This document shows positions 11,752 to 22,573 of a stretch of 64,000 nt of DNA, piece by piece. The translations under genes and the position numbers were made by a program. Source of the DNA: Nigrospora sphaerica (Eukaryota; Ascomycota; Sordariomycetes; Amphisphaeriales; Apiosporaceae); contig JAGVVL010000015.1 of NCBI GenBank assembly GCA_018287875.1, positions 496,001-560,000 of the forward strand. Reading direction: 5' to 3'. The notes under the pieces are model-generated. The model saw only the letters and a list, made by a program, of their open reading frames with translations. It was not told where the DNA came from and made no database searches. Position 1 is the first letter of the stretch, and each line of letters opens with the position of its first letter.

Positions 11752-12524
11752 GGGCGTCCGGATCTCGGTGTGAATATGCAATCATTTTGGGATGTCATTG
11801 TAGAGGATGGAGTACGGATAAGCAACTTCATGCAGCTTGTGTCGTGTGCCCACTGATACAGCGATAGGCGCTATCCGAAGCTCCTGTTGTATGGGGGTTC
11901 CCTGACCGCCAGGGCAGCCATAAGTGATACGTTTCTATTCCAAGAAAGACGGGCGGGATTAACACGAGTCAGTACCAACGCAATATACCTGGACATATTC
12001 TATCCTTTTCATTTCTGTTCACGCGCGAATTGAGCCAAGGGCAGTTAGCGTGACGTCATTTCGGCTTTCTTACCTCAGAACTTGTCCTGTGTAAAAGTAC
12101 CAGGAATTAGGCAGGGGTAGTAGGTACGTGCCCAGCGACTGCCGCTTGTGGTGGGTACCACTCCTTAGCCTTCCCAGTGGTAGCGCCCGTAAACCCCGCC
12201 ATCGCACAGTCCCCGGACGAGAGACCCTTTCACCATTCCTCCCTCCCATCGCGCCGAGACGACGTCGACGCCCGCCCCGGAAAGTGACCGGGACAACGAG
12301 ACGAGCGCGCCCCCCCCGGCCGATCCCAGCTCAAGAGAGAAGGCGACAGTGTGGTCATGGGACTGCGCCTTTGAGGAATTGAGCGAGAGCCACCCCCCCC
12401 CATCGACCCGACCCGGCCCGACAGACACACACGCACACACCAGCAGCAGGCGACCTCTGCCCGACAAACAGCGAGGACTCGGTTTTCTACCTTATTTTTC
12501 GTTTCCCACTGCCCCCCTCCCGCC
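11752..12524. other. Intergenic, promoter and leader of gtr1
   Basis: No gene is supported. The 3' half (12200-12524) is C-rich with a short CA-rich tract at about 12419-12441 and looks like a 5' untranslated leader of the GTPase gene. Confidence 0.5.
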
Positions 12525-13649
12525 ATGGCCGACCTCGAGGCATCGACGCCCTCGCTGGGCCCCGACGTCCGGAGCGAGGTCAAGAAGGCCAAGAAGAAAA
12601 AGGTGCTCCTCATGGGCAAGTCGGGCTCGGGCAAGTCGTCGATGCGCAGCATCATCTTTAGCAACTACATTGCGCGCGACACGCGGCGGCTGGGCGCCAC
12701 CATCGACATCGACCTCTCGCACGTCAAGTTCCTCGGCAACCTGACGCTCAACCTGTGGGACTGCGGCGGCCAGGAGGCCTTCATGGAGAACTACCTGTCG
12801 CAGCAGCGCGTGCACGTCTTCAGCAACGTCGGCGTGCTCATCTACGTCTTCGACATCGAGTCGCGCGACGTCGACCGCGACCTGGCCACGTACGTGTCCA
12901 TCATCTCGGCCCTGACGCAATACTCGCCCACGGCCAAGGTCTACGTGCTCATCCACAAGATGGACCTCATCATGACGCAGGTGCGCGAGGCCGTCTTCCT
13001 CGAGCGCGTCAAGCTCGTGCGCCAGAAGACGGCCGAGCTGGTCCAGGGCTCGGGCTTCGCCGGCGAGGTCGACCTCACCCCCTTCGCCACCTCCATCTGG
13101 GACCAGTCGCTCTACAAGGCCTGGGCCAGCATCATCCACGACCTCGTCCCCAACCTGGCCGTCATCGAGTCCCAGCTCGAGGCCCTCGGTAAGCTCATCG
13201 GCGCCGAGGAGCTGCTGCTGTTTGAGCGCACCAGCTTCCTCGTCGTCTCGAGCTGGTCCTCGGACGAGGGCCAGAACAACCCCACCACCGACCGCCAGGA
13301 GCGCATCTCCAACATCCTCAAGCACTTCAAGCAGAGCATCAGCCGCTTCACCGGCACCCCGCGCAACGCCGAGCAGTTCACCCTGATGGAGCACAAGGCC
13401 GGCGGTCGCTTCTCCATCTTCTGCCTCAAGGTGCGTCGCCCTTGCTTTCCCCGGGCCCTGCGCCCCCACGCCGCTTCCCCTTCACCTGATTGACTTCTTT
13501 AGTTTACCACCAATACGTACCTCATGGTCATCCTGCCGCCGGGCGAGGCGCGCTTCAACTCGGCCCAGCTGAACTGCCAGATCGCGCGGGAGAGCTTCAA
13601 GTTCCTGGACGGGCCCAACAGCGCCGCCGGCCAAGCCCAGACCGCGTAA
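12525..13649 (+). CDS. gtr1: Rag-family small GTPase, RagA/B-Gtr1 type
   Basis: Two exons (12525-13430 and 13503-13649) give 350 residues. Gtr1/RagA pairs with Gtr2/RagC on the vacuole and signals amino-acid sufficiency to TORC1. The P-loop is LLMGKSGSGKSSM, as in Rag GTPases, followed by LWDCGGQEAF (G3) and VLIHKMDLI (Rag-type G4). The C-terminal roadblock-like part ends in TLMEHKAGGRFSIFCLK, spliced to FTTNTYLMVILPP. The 72-nt intron is phase 0. The start codon lies in CGCCATGGCC. The N-terminus carries an extra lysine-rich segment (SEVKKAKKKK) before the P-loop. The identification is firm. Confidence 0.95.
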
Positions 13650-14220
13650 ACGAAAGCCGCGGACGGTGGGGGCGCGTGGACGTGCCTGCGAGGAGTGACT
13701 TTTAGAACGCATTATTGATACCCTCTGTTCCTTGCTTCTTTCCTGGTGACTGTCGCTACGTGGCGCGCCCGGCATCCGGACGCCCCGTAGCCCGAGCTGC
13801 GAAGTAAATGGCGCCACAGCCAGCCTAAGAGGCCGCATGTGTGCCCGAGGTGCCTGTTTCAAGCCGTGCCCCCTGGACAGCTACTCTTTTCGCAGCCCCC
13901 TCGAGGGCTCCGTCGTGGGTTTTTCCAGACGTCTCCAAAGTGCCGCCTTTCCTCATAATTCAATCACGCGCACAGCCCCAAGGGAATCACTTTGTGTCGG
14001 GAGTTACGGTGTGCCGTATGCGTTGTTCGCTTGTTGGCCTACAGCGCGGAACCATGGGCCCCCGGCGTACCCCCCGAGGCCGACATCCCATCCCGGTCAA
14101 GGGGGAGGATGCGTACCCAGGTCCGGACGCGGTCACGAGAAGCACGGCGAGTCGGGCCCAGCATGTAGAACGGTTTTGATATGGCTGAGCCGGGTTCTAA
14201 GCATAAAAGGGGGCCCACGT
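13650..14220. other. Intergenic, convergent 3' ends
   Basis: This holds the 3' flanks of gtr1 (plus) and the secreted nuclease (minus), which converge here. No further gene or repeat is visible. Confidence 0.5.
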
Positions 14221-14932
14221 CTAGCACGTGTTGAGCATGGAGGTGAGGGCGGCCTTCTCGGCCGTGGTGACGGAGAGCACCCAGTAGCTCTTGACGGCGA
14301 CCCAGGCGCGGGCGTAGGTGCAGTGGAAGGAGGCGAGCTCGGGCTTCCAGGCGTCGGGGGAGCGGTCGCTCTTGGCGCGGTTGGACGAGTCGGTGACGGC
14401 CCAGAGCTGGGGGCGGACGACGTCGTTGGCGAAGTCGCGGCGCTTGGCCGTCGTCCAGGCCTTGGCGCCGCTGACCCAGGCGTTCTTGAGGGGCACCATG
14501 TGGTCGATGTCGAGGTCGGCCGCCGCCGTCCACGCGAGGCCGTCGTACGGGCTCGTCCATTGGCCCGCCGACGACGTGCAGTCGGCGTTGAGCGTGATGG
14601 CCGTCGCGTCCCGCTTCAGCACGTACTCGCGCGTGTTGCACGTCCCCTCGATCGTCACCCACGTCGGGAACAGGTCCCGATCGTACGTCCCGTCGTCGGC
14701 GTACGCCGCCACCTTGAGCCCCGCCAGCTGCGTCCGCGCCGTGCTCGTGCTGGGGACCCCGGGCTGGACACGCAGGCGCCGTTAGTTGAGATCCAAGGAG
14801 GGAGGGTCCAAGGAGGGAGGGTCCAAGGAGGGAGGGGAAGTCGGTACGTACCGCTGCGGGCTCCGGCATCGGCGCGGCCAGGAGGGTCGAGGCCGTCGTC
14901 AAGAGACCGGCGGCGATGTGGGTGAACTTCAT
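14221..14932 (-). CDS. Secreted HNH/DUF1524-type nuclease
   Basis: On the minus strand, exons 14932-14852 and 14763-14221 encode 207 residues. The N-terminus is a signal peptide (KFTHIAAGLLTTASTLLAA). The mature part contains LDIDHMVPLKNAW, the Asp-His motif of the GmrSD-C/DUF1524 HNH fold, then NRAKSDRSPDAWKP, with four to five cysteines (TCNTREY, DCTSS, FHCTYA, final C) consistent with disulfides. Proteins of this kind are extracellular nucleases in many fungi; the substrate here is unproven. The 88-nt phase 0 intron (14851-14764) contains three copies of a 15-bp repeat that happen to keep the frame open, so retention would insert a Leu-Gly-Pro-Ser-rich segment and then shift the frame. A TATA-like element lies about 155 bp upstream of the start codon. 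Confidence 0.88.
14792..14836. repeat. 15-bp tandem repeat x3 inside the nuclease intron
   Basis: Three perfect head-to-tail copies of TCCAAGGAGGGAGGG lie wholly within the intron of the secreted nuclease gene. The unit length is a multiple of three, so copy-number change would not change an intron-retaining frame. Confidence 0.95.
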
Positions 14933-17066
14933 GGTGGGCGAGTTATCGGAAACGAGAGAACGAATAGAAAGCGAGCCGAACGAAGGACGGGGGGCAGCGG
15001 CAACGGAGGGGACGGTGTGGGCGAAGCCTGGCAGAGAAAGGGAGAGGGAGGAGGTGAATGTTGGAGGGTAGGGGCGCTCGGCCGTCCCTTATATCCTCCT
15101 TCGCCTCACCCTCCCCTCTCCGTATGTCCTTGACCGTCAGCGTGCCCGCCCTCGACGACGCGCCGGACGACGGGAGTAGACGGGATGGAAGAGCGGGTCT
15201 CGCTTGCCCCGTGCCTAGTTGTACTTCCTAATCGGGGAGTTCCCATGTTCTATAATCAAGGGTGCATGGGTGGGCTTGGAGATTCGCGGATGGACGGCAT
15301 TGGTGGTGGGGGGGAGTAGGGGACCTATCGGGACTCGGGGGCCATCTACGTGCAACGCGGCACTCGGTGCTATTTCCAGCAGGTCGATGTGGTACGCGTG
15401 TGGCCGCGCAGATGCAGCGCCCCCCTCCCTCTTCGTCCCTGTCGATCCGTCACGTCCCCTTTCCCAGTCGGCCTCGGCGCCCCGTCGTCCGTTCGTTTCC
15501 ACCGCCCTCGACCAAATGGAGCGCGGCGCGTAAAACAGAACGCCTGGGGACTGGAGGGCACGAAATGGCTTCGGTAGACGGGCGGTGCCAGGGCTACTTG
15601 TCGCGCCCGCGCCCATGGGTCCCTCTCATCTCTTAAGGAAGGACGACGTTGCTTCGTTGCGCCGCATGAAACCAAGGGCGCTTTGCACCGTGGATTGGGT
15701 GGCCCGCGTTGCTTGTCATTGGGCCTTGGGTGCTTATTAGCTAGGCCCTTCTCTTCTCTCATTCGCCGGGCCCCATTCCCACCCACGGCGGCATAAGACG
15801 TACGGCCGAGAAAGCATGGCGGCGCAACCGCCAGAGACAGCGAGAGCATAAGGACCAACCCCACGACCTCGTGCCGTACCCGATGGTGGTGGGTGCTTCC
15901 GCCAACGCTCTAGGGTCCCAGTTCCCAGAGGAAGTCCGGCGGAGAACGGGGGTCGTGAGTTGGAGGTTGGGCGGCTGCGACGAAACACGCATGCCTACTT
16001 GGGTAGGTGATTTGCTTTTCGGCTGCTCGGGGGGGCATCTTGGAGGTTCCCGGAGCGAGAAGCGCGATACTCGAAGGCCCATGGACAGATAGGCATGGCG
16101 TGGCCCACGGGTACGGCACGGCATCTGGGAGCAGATACGGAAGGGGTCCTTGCGTTTGGCCCACGTGTGTGTTGCGTGCCTCGTCTAGCGGGTAGTTGTA
16201 CTTTCTGGGCGCCGTCGGCCACCACCAGACCTGCCTAATTCGGTCCCCAGCCCCGGCTGCCGATCGTCCAGCCAAGGGACAAATTGTCAGGTAGCAGCCG
16301 CGTTCTGCAGGGAGCGTCCCTACCCAAGCGTTCTTCTACATTTACTATAGGGCTATCGGGGAGGGCCCTGTGCTTGTCCCTATCAGCACGGCAGTGACCC
16401 TGGGCACGCCCAATAAGAGATGCCCAGAGATAAACGTTGGTGGGCTTCTCGCTAAAAGGGCCACAGAACCCTAGGGGTACCGTACCAACCAGGGTCCCCA
16501 CCCTCCCCTCGCTCCCTTGACCTTCTGCCTTCCATCCCCGAAAGGCAGTATCCTGAGTAGGAGCAGGCTTTTGGGTACTTAAGTAGGTAATGCAGGTAGC
16601 AATTGACATTACTCGAGGCGTGATTTCGATCTCATGAGAGCAGCCGATGGTTTAGAATCAGCCCTCTCTTCCTCTTGCATAGGCCCACGGCACCGCCGGG
16701 CAATCGTCTCCTACATAAGGAATGGCGTATAGGCTTGCCGAAACAAGGAGTCCATCCGCGGTTACGCCTCCGTGGGGTCTTTGTTGTCCTCTAGGGCCGC
16801 GCAACACCGAAAGGAGGAAGAGGGGTAGGCAGCCGCCAGGGAATTGGGAATGGCGACCGTCCGTAACACACTCACGAGACCGCGAGCGATCAGGAGGCGA
16901 ATATACTGAACTTCGACCTGAACTCGTTTGGAACCCTCCAATTCCGCTGCAACACAACCCGCCTCTTTCCAACCCACGCCGTTGACCCGACCCGGCTTAT
17001 ACCAAGGCCAGCTCACCGAGCCCAAGCTTGACCGACCCCACAGTCCTACCGCCCCCCCAAAAAACC
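14933..17066. other. Divergent intergenic region, 2.1 kb
   Basis: This separates the nuclease (minus) from the alpha/beta hydrolase (plus), so it carries both promoters. Short open frames on both strands show no family resemblance. No tRNA or mobile element was recognised. Confidence 0.5.
15088..15096 (-). promoter_or_regulatory. TATA-like element of the nuclease gene
   Basis: Read on the minus strand this is GGATATAAG, about 155 bp upstream of the start codon at 14932. It is assigned from position and sequence only. Confidence 0.4.
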
Positions 17067-17987
17067 ATGGTGACCTTCCTGATCGTGCCGGGCTCCTTCG
17101 CGCCCTGGACGCCGTCGCCGTACCAGGACGTACTGGCCCCGGCGCTGGCGGCCCACGGGCTGGCGGCCACCGTCGTCCACCTGCCGTCGGAGGCGCGGAC
17201 GGCGCGCGAGGCCGCCGGCCTGCCCGCCGCCTCCATGAGCGACGACGCCGACGCCGTCGTGGCCGCCGGCGAGGCCATCCTCGCCGAGCGCCCCGACGAC
17301 GAGCTCGTCCTGCTCACCCACTCGTACGGCGGCGTCCCCGGCACCCAGAGCATGCAGCGTCTGTCGACCCCCGCCCGCGCCCGGCTGGGCAAGCCCGGCG
17401 GCATCCGCCGCATCGTCTACGTCGCCTCCCTCGCGCCGCCCGTCGGCACCTCCACTGTCGACCTCTTCGGCGGCAAGATTCCCGACGGCATCACCAGTGT
17501 TGTAAGTTCCCGGCCCCGTTCTTCTTCCCTCTTCCCTCCCCGTCTTCCTCGAACCCTTTCCCCTGCCCCGTCCCGTCCCATCCTTGGGTTGGGGCTTTGC
17601 GTGTAGCACTATTCTGAACAATCCCTTCCGGTAATGAAGAGTGACTACATGAGCCTGGACCGCGAGTATGTCGCCGCCACCAGCTTTTCCGACCTCCCCA
17701 TCGAGGAAGCCCGTAAATGGGCGAGCCAGATGGTGGACCACTCGACGGCCGCCTTCCAGGAACCCCTGACCTACGCCGGCTACAACGACGTGGACGAGGT
17801 CCACTACATCGTCTGCACCCAAGATCGCACCATCCCGCCCGAGGCCCAACACGGTATGATTGCCGGCATCAAGGCGTCGCGAAATGGCGACGTGACGGTG
17901 CACGAGTTCAACAGTGGCCACACGCCCATTGTCTCGCAGCCCGAGAACTTGGCAAAGCTGCTCGCGGACATCGTGAAGCGCGCATAA
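17067..17987 (+). CDS. Alpha/beta hydrolase (EstC/methylesterase-like)
   Basis: Two exons (17067-17501 and 17607-17987) encode 271 residues. This is a single-domain alpha/beta-hydrolase related to bacterial EstC and plant salicylate-methylesterase/hydroxynitrile-lyase proteins. The N-terminal strand is FLIVPGSFAPW with the oxyanion Gly-Ser. The nucleophile elbow is HSYGG with Ser86. Asp218 (TQDRTIP) and His250 (SGHTPI) complete the triad. The start at 17067 is the first ATG and sits in an ACCATGG context. The 105-nt intron is phase 0, joining GITSV to HYSEQ. No signal peptide is visible, so the enzyme is probably cytosolic. It is an esterase or lyase on a small molecule, but the substrate cannot be inferred. 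Confidence 0.9.
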
Positions 17988-18061
17988 TGGCGCAGATGGA
18001 TAATCGGACGGGAAGGATTAAACCTATGGGTATTACATCATCTAGTCGTCCATACATGGCA

Positions 18062-19690
18062 TCAGTCCACTTTGCTCTGTGTAGTGTTGCTGCTTCGTCG
18101 TGACTCGTCATCTTCGTGGTCGAGGGCGACCACCGTCATATCCGAGAGCACACGGAAGTTCTTGCCCCTCCACTGGACCGTCGCGCCGAGGAGCACCGCC
18201 CACGTCCAAATGGGCAAGGCGAGCAACTCGCGGCCAAGCCACGCAAGAAGCCACTCGCCCAACCCACGGCGCTCGGTGCCGCCACGAGCCGTGCCCCGAG
18301 CAAATGCGGGTGTCTCCTCATCGGCGTCCACGCTGTACCCAGCGTGCAACCGGTTAAAAAGAAGCCAGTCGTGCAGAATCCAGAGGCAAATGGCCACAGA
18401 CCAGCACTGGGCCAGCGCAGCCCACGTCTGCTCGATGCCGAGCCGTTCGTGGAAGAAAGGGACGGTCGTCAGGCCAAAGGCGATGTTGAAACAGCAAATC
18501 AGGGATTGGATGCCCGGCTCGATGAGCGTCGCCACCAGCACCGTCCATTTCCGGACCCGGAGCCAGCGAACTCGCCGGGCAATATAAGCAGAAACTGACA
18601 TGCCCGCCACGGGCTGGATTACCACGTCGCCCCAAACCAGGGCGTGCCGCTTGTAGCCCGGAAGATCTGACCGCCACAGCAAATCGCCAATCAGATGGTC
18701 CTCGCAGATGTAAGCCGAGAAATGGTCGAGGCCAGTCGGCAGATGCGCCACGGACTCTGGCAAAATCGGGTTTCGGGAACGGTCGGTGACCATGTCGAGC
18801 TGGGACTTCCGGTACATGTTGCTCTTGCCCAGGGCGCATGGCGCAACGCCCACCGTGTTGATGGCGCCATAGAACTTGGCGTGTTCGGTGGCCATGAACA
18901 TCTCCTCCAGTCGGCCGCCGCCCTGGGACAGTATCGAGGTCGGGACCTCTTGGCTCTGGATGTGCTCGGAGGAGCCGGACAAGAGGCTCTGGTTCTCGGG
19001 GGTGTCAGGCGAAAGGGACGACACGGTATCAACGACGAGCGGCAGCTGATGGACAAATCGTGTGGGCGTGGTGCGACCGTCGCGCGTGTAACCCTCCAGC
19101 TTGTCTACCATGCGCCCGGCCACCCCCTTGGCCAGCCACACGTTGCAGTCGACAACCCAGACAATGTCGCTCTTGGCCTCCCGATAGGCACGGCTCAGGT
19201 TGCGGATCTTGGGGTTTAGTCCCAGCTTGTTGTTCGGGTCTTGGAGCAGCGGATCCTCGTCCTCGATGAATATCCTCGCGTCGCGACCGGGGAAGTCCTC
19301 GAGCAGCCGCCGCATGACGGCGTAGGCCGGGTCGTCGGTGGAGGTGACGCAGAAGTAGACGGTCAGCTTGTCGGCGGGATAGTCCTGGTGGAAGCTCGAG
19401 GCGAGACATTCGTAGAGGTAGGGCTCGAGGCCCTTGGCCGGGCGGAGGAGGGTGACATGAGGAATCTGCTCGGCTGGCAGCGTTGGCGAGACGGGCTTCT
19501 TGGGAACGGACGAGTGACGGAAGCTGCAGGAGCAGGTCAGAGTCAGAGCTAGTCGGAGTGAAATACAGGAAGCGGCGGGAGTAAACAATGAAACTCACAG
19601 CCTAATGCTTCCCAGCAGCTGCACAAACAGAACGAAGCCGCCCCATGCCAGGCCGGCATATCCCAATGCCAAAATGACGGTACTCATCAT
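18062..19690 (-). CDS. gcs: Ceramide glucosyltransferase (glucosylceramide synthase, GT21)
   Basis: On the minus strand, a 92-nt exon 19690-19599 and a main exon 19523-18062 give 517 residues. The enzyme transfers glucose from UDP-glucose to ceramide at the Golgi. Exon 1 encodes little more than the N-terminal membrane anchor (TVILALGYAGLAWGGFVLFV). The catalytic part has the GT21 motifs in order: PHVTLLRPAKG, DPNNKLGLNPKIRNL (D1 region), WVVDCNVWL (D2), EDHLIGDLLW (D3) and RRVRWLRVRKW for the (Q/R)xxRW motif. C-terminal hydrophobic segments follow. The 75-nt intron is phase 2 and restores a Leu codon. Two adjacent ATG codons begin the frame; I used the upstream one. The 3' end stops only about 75 bp from the stop codon of the converging hydrolase gene. 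Confidence 0.92.
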
Positions 19691-20884
19691 ATCATGGCAT
19701 ACGGTAACAGCGGAAGGTGGAGAAAGGGGGGGGAAAGACCGGAATGACGACGCGAAATCCGGCGAGTCGCGCGTCGGGTTCGAGGTGAGCTCGACGAGGT
19801 ATTTATGAGGCAGCGGCAATGCGCGGATTGGGCGAGAGCAGACAGAGACTGGCAACTCCCGAAGCTTGAAGTTATGCAGCTGACGCTCAGGGCCGGCCAG
19901 GTACAAGGGATCCCAACAGGAGGCTGGCCCAAAAACATCACGATCTTTCCATCCTACCACATGGCCTGCATAGGTTCCAACGCTGCTGGGGCGGGCCCAT
20001 CTATTTTCCAGCGGAGCCACGTTGGAACATTACCGACATTCTGTCTTGCCTAGCGCACGCCCATCGCCAGCGCATTTCCTCGAAGCCGTTCACCCCAGCA
20101 GCAAGCCGCTCATGGACCCGAGGGATTCCGCGAAAAGAAAGCAAAGTGAGGATATTTTGGTACGCCGAAATTCAGCTGAAGTTTGTAGGTCCCTGCATGG
20201 TTTAGCATCCGTTTGCTCGGCTCGTCCTCCGAAGACGCCATGAATGCCACCCAGCAACAGATGCGTCAGACGGAGCGACCAGACAGACCGACTATGAGCC
20301 CGGCGCCCATGTTATCCTCGCCCACCACAAACCATCCAATTGCCCCACCATGCATAAGCAGACACCCACGCCGCCGAGATTTTCCGACGCTGGCAAATAA
20401 AAGTCCGCCCATGCAGGAAAATTTAAGGAAATAAAATCGGGTTCAATCCGATCGCCGTTTGCACATTCCCCTCACCCTCTCGACCTCGAGGCTGGATACC
20501 TCGCTCGAGTGCCAAGGGAGTCCCACGATGCTGGGTGCCACTGTATGAGAAGCCCTGTCTGTCCGACTCTGGCGTTTCCTTGAGGCCCAGCCGTCAATTG
20601 AGTAAGTTCACATCCAGCCAAGCCCAGTCGTTTGCTCTTTTGAGCTCCAACCGGCAGTCCGAGATGGCCATCGGCTGCTCGACCCCATTCGCGGTGATGA
20701 CACCTATTACACAATTGCTCTAGAGACGTCAAACTCTCGATGAGTGTACAATATAGACTACAACGGTATCTGAGCGAATGTTCCCCGACGCAGCTTTGTT
20801 GTCATTGCACCCATCATCTCCCCGCCATGACGGCAGCCCGGTGCTGACAGTAGGAAAAGAACAGGATGAGGTGAACAGCTTCCC
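19691..20884. other. Divergent promoter region, 1.2 kb
   Basis: It lies between the divergently transcribed glucosylceramide synthase (minus) and Sen2 (plus). Apart from the TATA-like element at 19800 nothing coding or repeated was recognised. Confidence 0.5.
19800..19807 (-). promoter_or_regulatory. TATA-like element of the glucosylceramide synthase gene
   Basis: The minus-strand sequence CATAAATA lies about 110 bp upstream of the start codon at 19690, a plausible TATA box by position. Confidence 0.4.
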
Positions 20885-22573
20885 ATGGCTGACACCCAAG
20901 AACCATCACCGGCTTTGCCGACTCCGGGCGCTGGCCGGCCCGCCAACGCAAACGGTGCAGAGACAATACTGCCTCCTGCCGACCCCGGGCGTACTGCCAA
21001 GCAACAGGTACCTCCGGCACCTAGACCACCTCCGCTATGGCAAATCCACGAGCTGCCCGCTCCGATTCGCACCTTCCCGCTGCCTACCTTCTACCCGGGC
21101 AACCCGCTTTCGCTGTTCCACATCGCCTACACGTGGCTCACCCATGTTCTTTGGACTCCCCGCGAGCCTTCGGTTGTCTACGAGGGCTTCTGGTCCTCCA
21201 GGACACGAACCGTGCACATCTATGACGAGAAGACCATGCGCGCCTTGTGGGAGCAGGGCTTCTACGGCAAGGGACACCTGAGCCGAAGTGAGCCGAACTG
21301 GTTCAAACGAGAGCAGGCTCGAGCTGGCGCCCTCAAGGACCACGTAGCCGAGGAATTCACACTGCAGAGGCGGCAACAACGCCAGCAGATGAAGTGGGAC
21401 CGGGCTCGAAAAGAGCAGGACGCGATTCGGAGGACACGTCTTCTGGAATCCATGGTGGCACCAGTCGGTCCTCTTCAACTGCTGTCCCTCCCCAATTCCG
21501 AACGGGAGCTGCAACAGCTGCTCTCGGATAGCGTCGCTGACGGAAACGCCAGCGGCCTTACCATTGTCACGGGCACCACGGGTGGCGCTGTAGATTCTGT
21601 CAATGGCATCGCCCACGGCTCCTCGCGGGCGCTAGATGACAGCCCGGAAGCCGGGCTTGGTGGGCACTTGGATATCATGGCTCAGCCGCGCCCCCGTACG
21701 CCCACATCTCGATCATCCGCTTCGCCACCAAACACGCCCTCGGAAACCCAGGCACAAGTCAGGCGCCGTAAGAGCGTGCGGTTCTCGCCCAAGGTCGAGT
21801 CCACGACATTTCAGTTCTCGGACCCGCCCAGCCCTAACCCTTGCGTGGCAACGAATGGTAATGGGCATGACAAGGCGCCCGACAGCATCTTGACCAACGG
21901 TGCCTCGTCCCTTTCTCGTGAGTCTAGTATGACTCTCGTTGATGTGCCCAGCATTTTACCTCTCGATAAGCCGCTCCAGCAGCTTGTGCCGTGCGAGTCG
22001 GTCAAGGAGCCCGTGAACAAGGAACGTCTACAGCTCACATTGGAGGAAGTCTTCTTCCTGGCCTACGGTCTCGGGGTGCTTCAAGTGAAAGACGAGAGAT
22101 CCGGCAAGTTGTTTTCGGTCGAGGAGCTCTTCACTCTGTGCCGACAGAGCTCGTACTTTCCCCCGCGGGTGTCTAAACTCCAGTCCGATGACCCCTTCCT
22201 GATCAACTACGCCGTGTATCACCACTTCCGGTCACTGGGCTGGGTGATACGGCCCGGCATCAAGTTCGGAACGGACTGGCTGCTATATAACCGTGGACCT
22301 GCTTTCTCGCACGCCGAGTTTGCCATCATGGTGTTTCCCTCTTATTCCGACCCGTACTGGAGAGCGCAAGGTCGCACATCGCCCGCCAGAACATGGCACT
22401 GGCTGCACTGTGTGAACCGTGTGCAGGCGACGGCAGTCAAGACGCTGGTGATGGTGTATGTTGACGTTCCCGCGCCCGCCGAGGGCGATCTGGACATCTC
22501 TTCCACTCTGAAGAGGTATCGTATTCGAGAGTTCCATCTGCGCAGGTGGCAGATCAACCGCAACCGGGACTAA
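20885..22573 (+). CDS. sen2: tRNA-splicing endonuclease catalytic subunit Sen2
   Basis: This is a single-exon gene of 562 residues. Sen2 cuts the 5' splice site of intron-containing pre-tRNAs in the heterotetrameric SEN complex. The N-terminal part has PIRTFPLPTFYPGNPLSLFH and the characteristic VYEGFWSSRTRTVHIYD and LWEQGFYGKGHLSRSEPNW blocks. A long basic, Ser/Pro-rich linker follows (about residues 130-380). The C-terminal nuclease domain carries the catalytic triad Tyr468 (LLYNRGPAFSH), His476 and Lys519 (TAVKTLV), with family spacing. The ATG at 20885 lies in CCCATGG. The protein is longer than yeast Sen2 mainly because of the linker, which is common in filamentous ascomycetes. Confidence 0.94.
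   Translation: MADTQEPSPALPTPGAGRPANANGAETILPPADPGRTAKQQVPPAPRPPPLWQIHELPAPIRTFPLPTFYPGNPLSLFHIAYTWLTHVLWTPREPSVVYEGFWSSRTRTVHIYDEKTMRALWEQGFYGKGHLSRSEPNWFKREQARAGALKDHVAEEFTLQRRQQRQQMKWDRARKEQDAIRRTRLLESMVAPVGPLQLLSLPNSERELQQLLSDSVADGNASGLTIVTGTTGGAVDSVNGIAHGSSRALDDSPEAGLGGHLDIMAQPRPRTPTSRSSASPPNTPSETQAQVRRRKSVRFSPKVESTTFQFSDPPSPNPCVATNGNGHDKAPDSILTNGASSLSRESSMTLVDVPSILPLDKPLQQLVPCESVKEPVNKERLQLTLEEVFFLAYGLGVLQVKDERSGKLFSVEELFTLCRQSSYFPPRVSKLQSDDPFLINYAVYHHFRSLGWVIRPGIKFGTDWLLYNRGPAFSHAEFAIMVFPSYSDPYWRAQGRTSPARTWHWLHCVNRVQATAVKTLVMVYVDVPAPAEGDLDISSTLKRYRIREFHLRRWQINRNRD

Noticed and set aside
12492..13469. 325-codon open frame on the minus strand
   Set aside because: It is antisense to the clear Gtr1 GTPase gene.
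13837..14925. 362-codon open frame on the plus strand
   Set aside because: It runs antisense through the secreted nuclease gene and its intron repeat, with no family resemblance.
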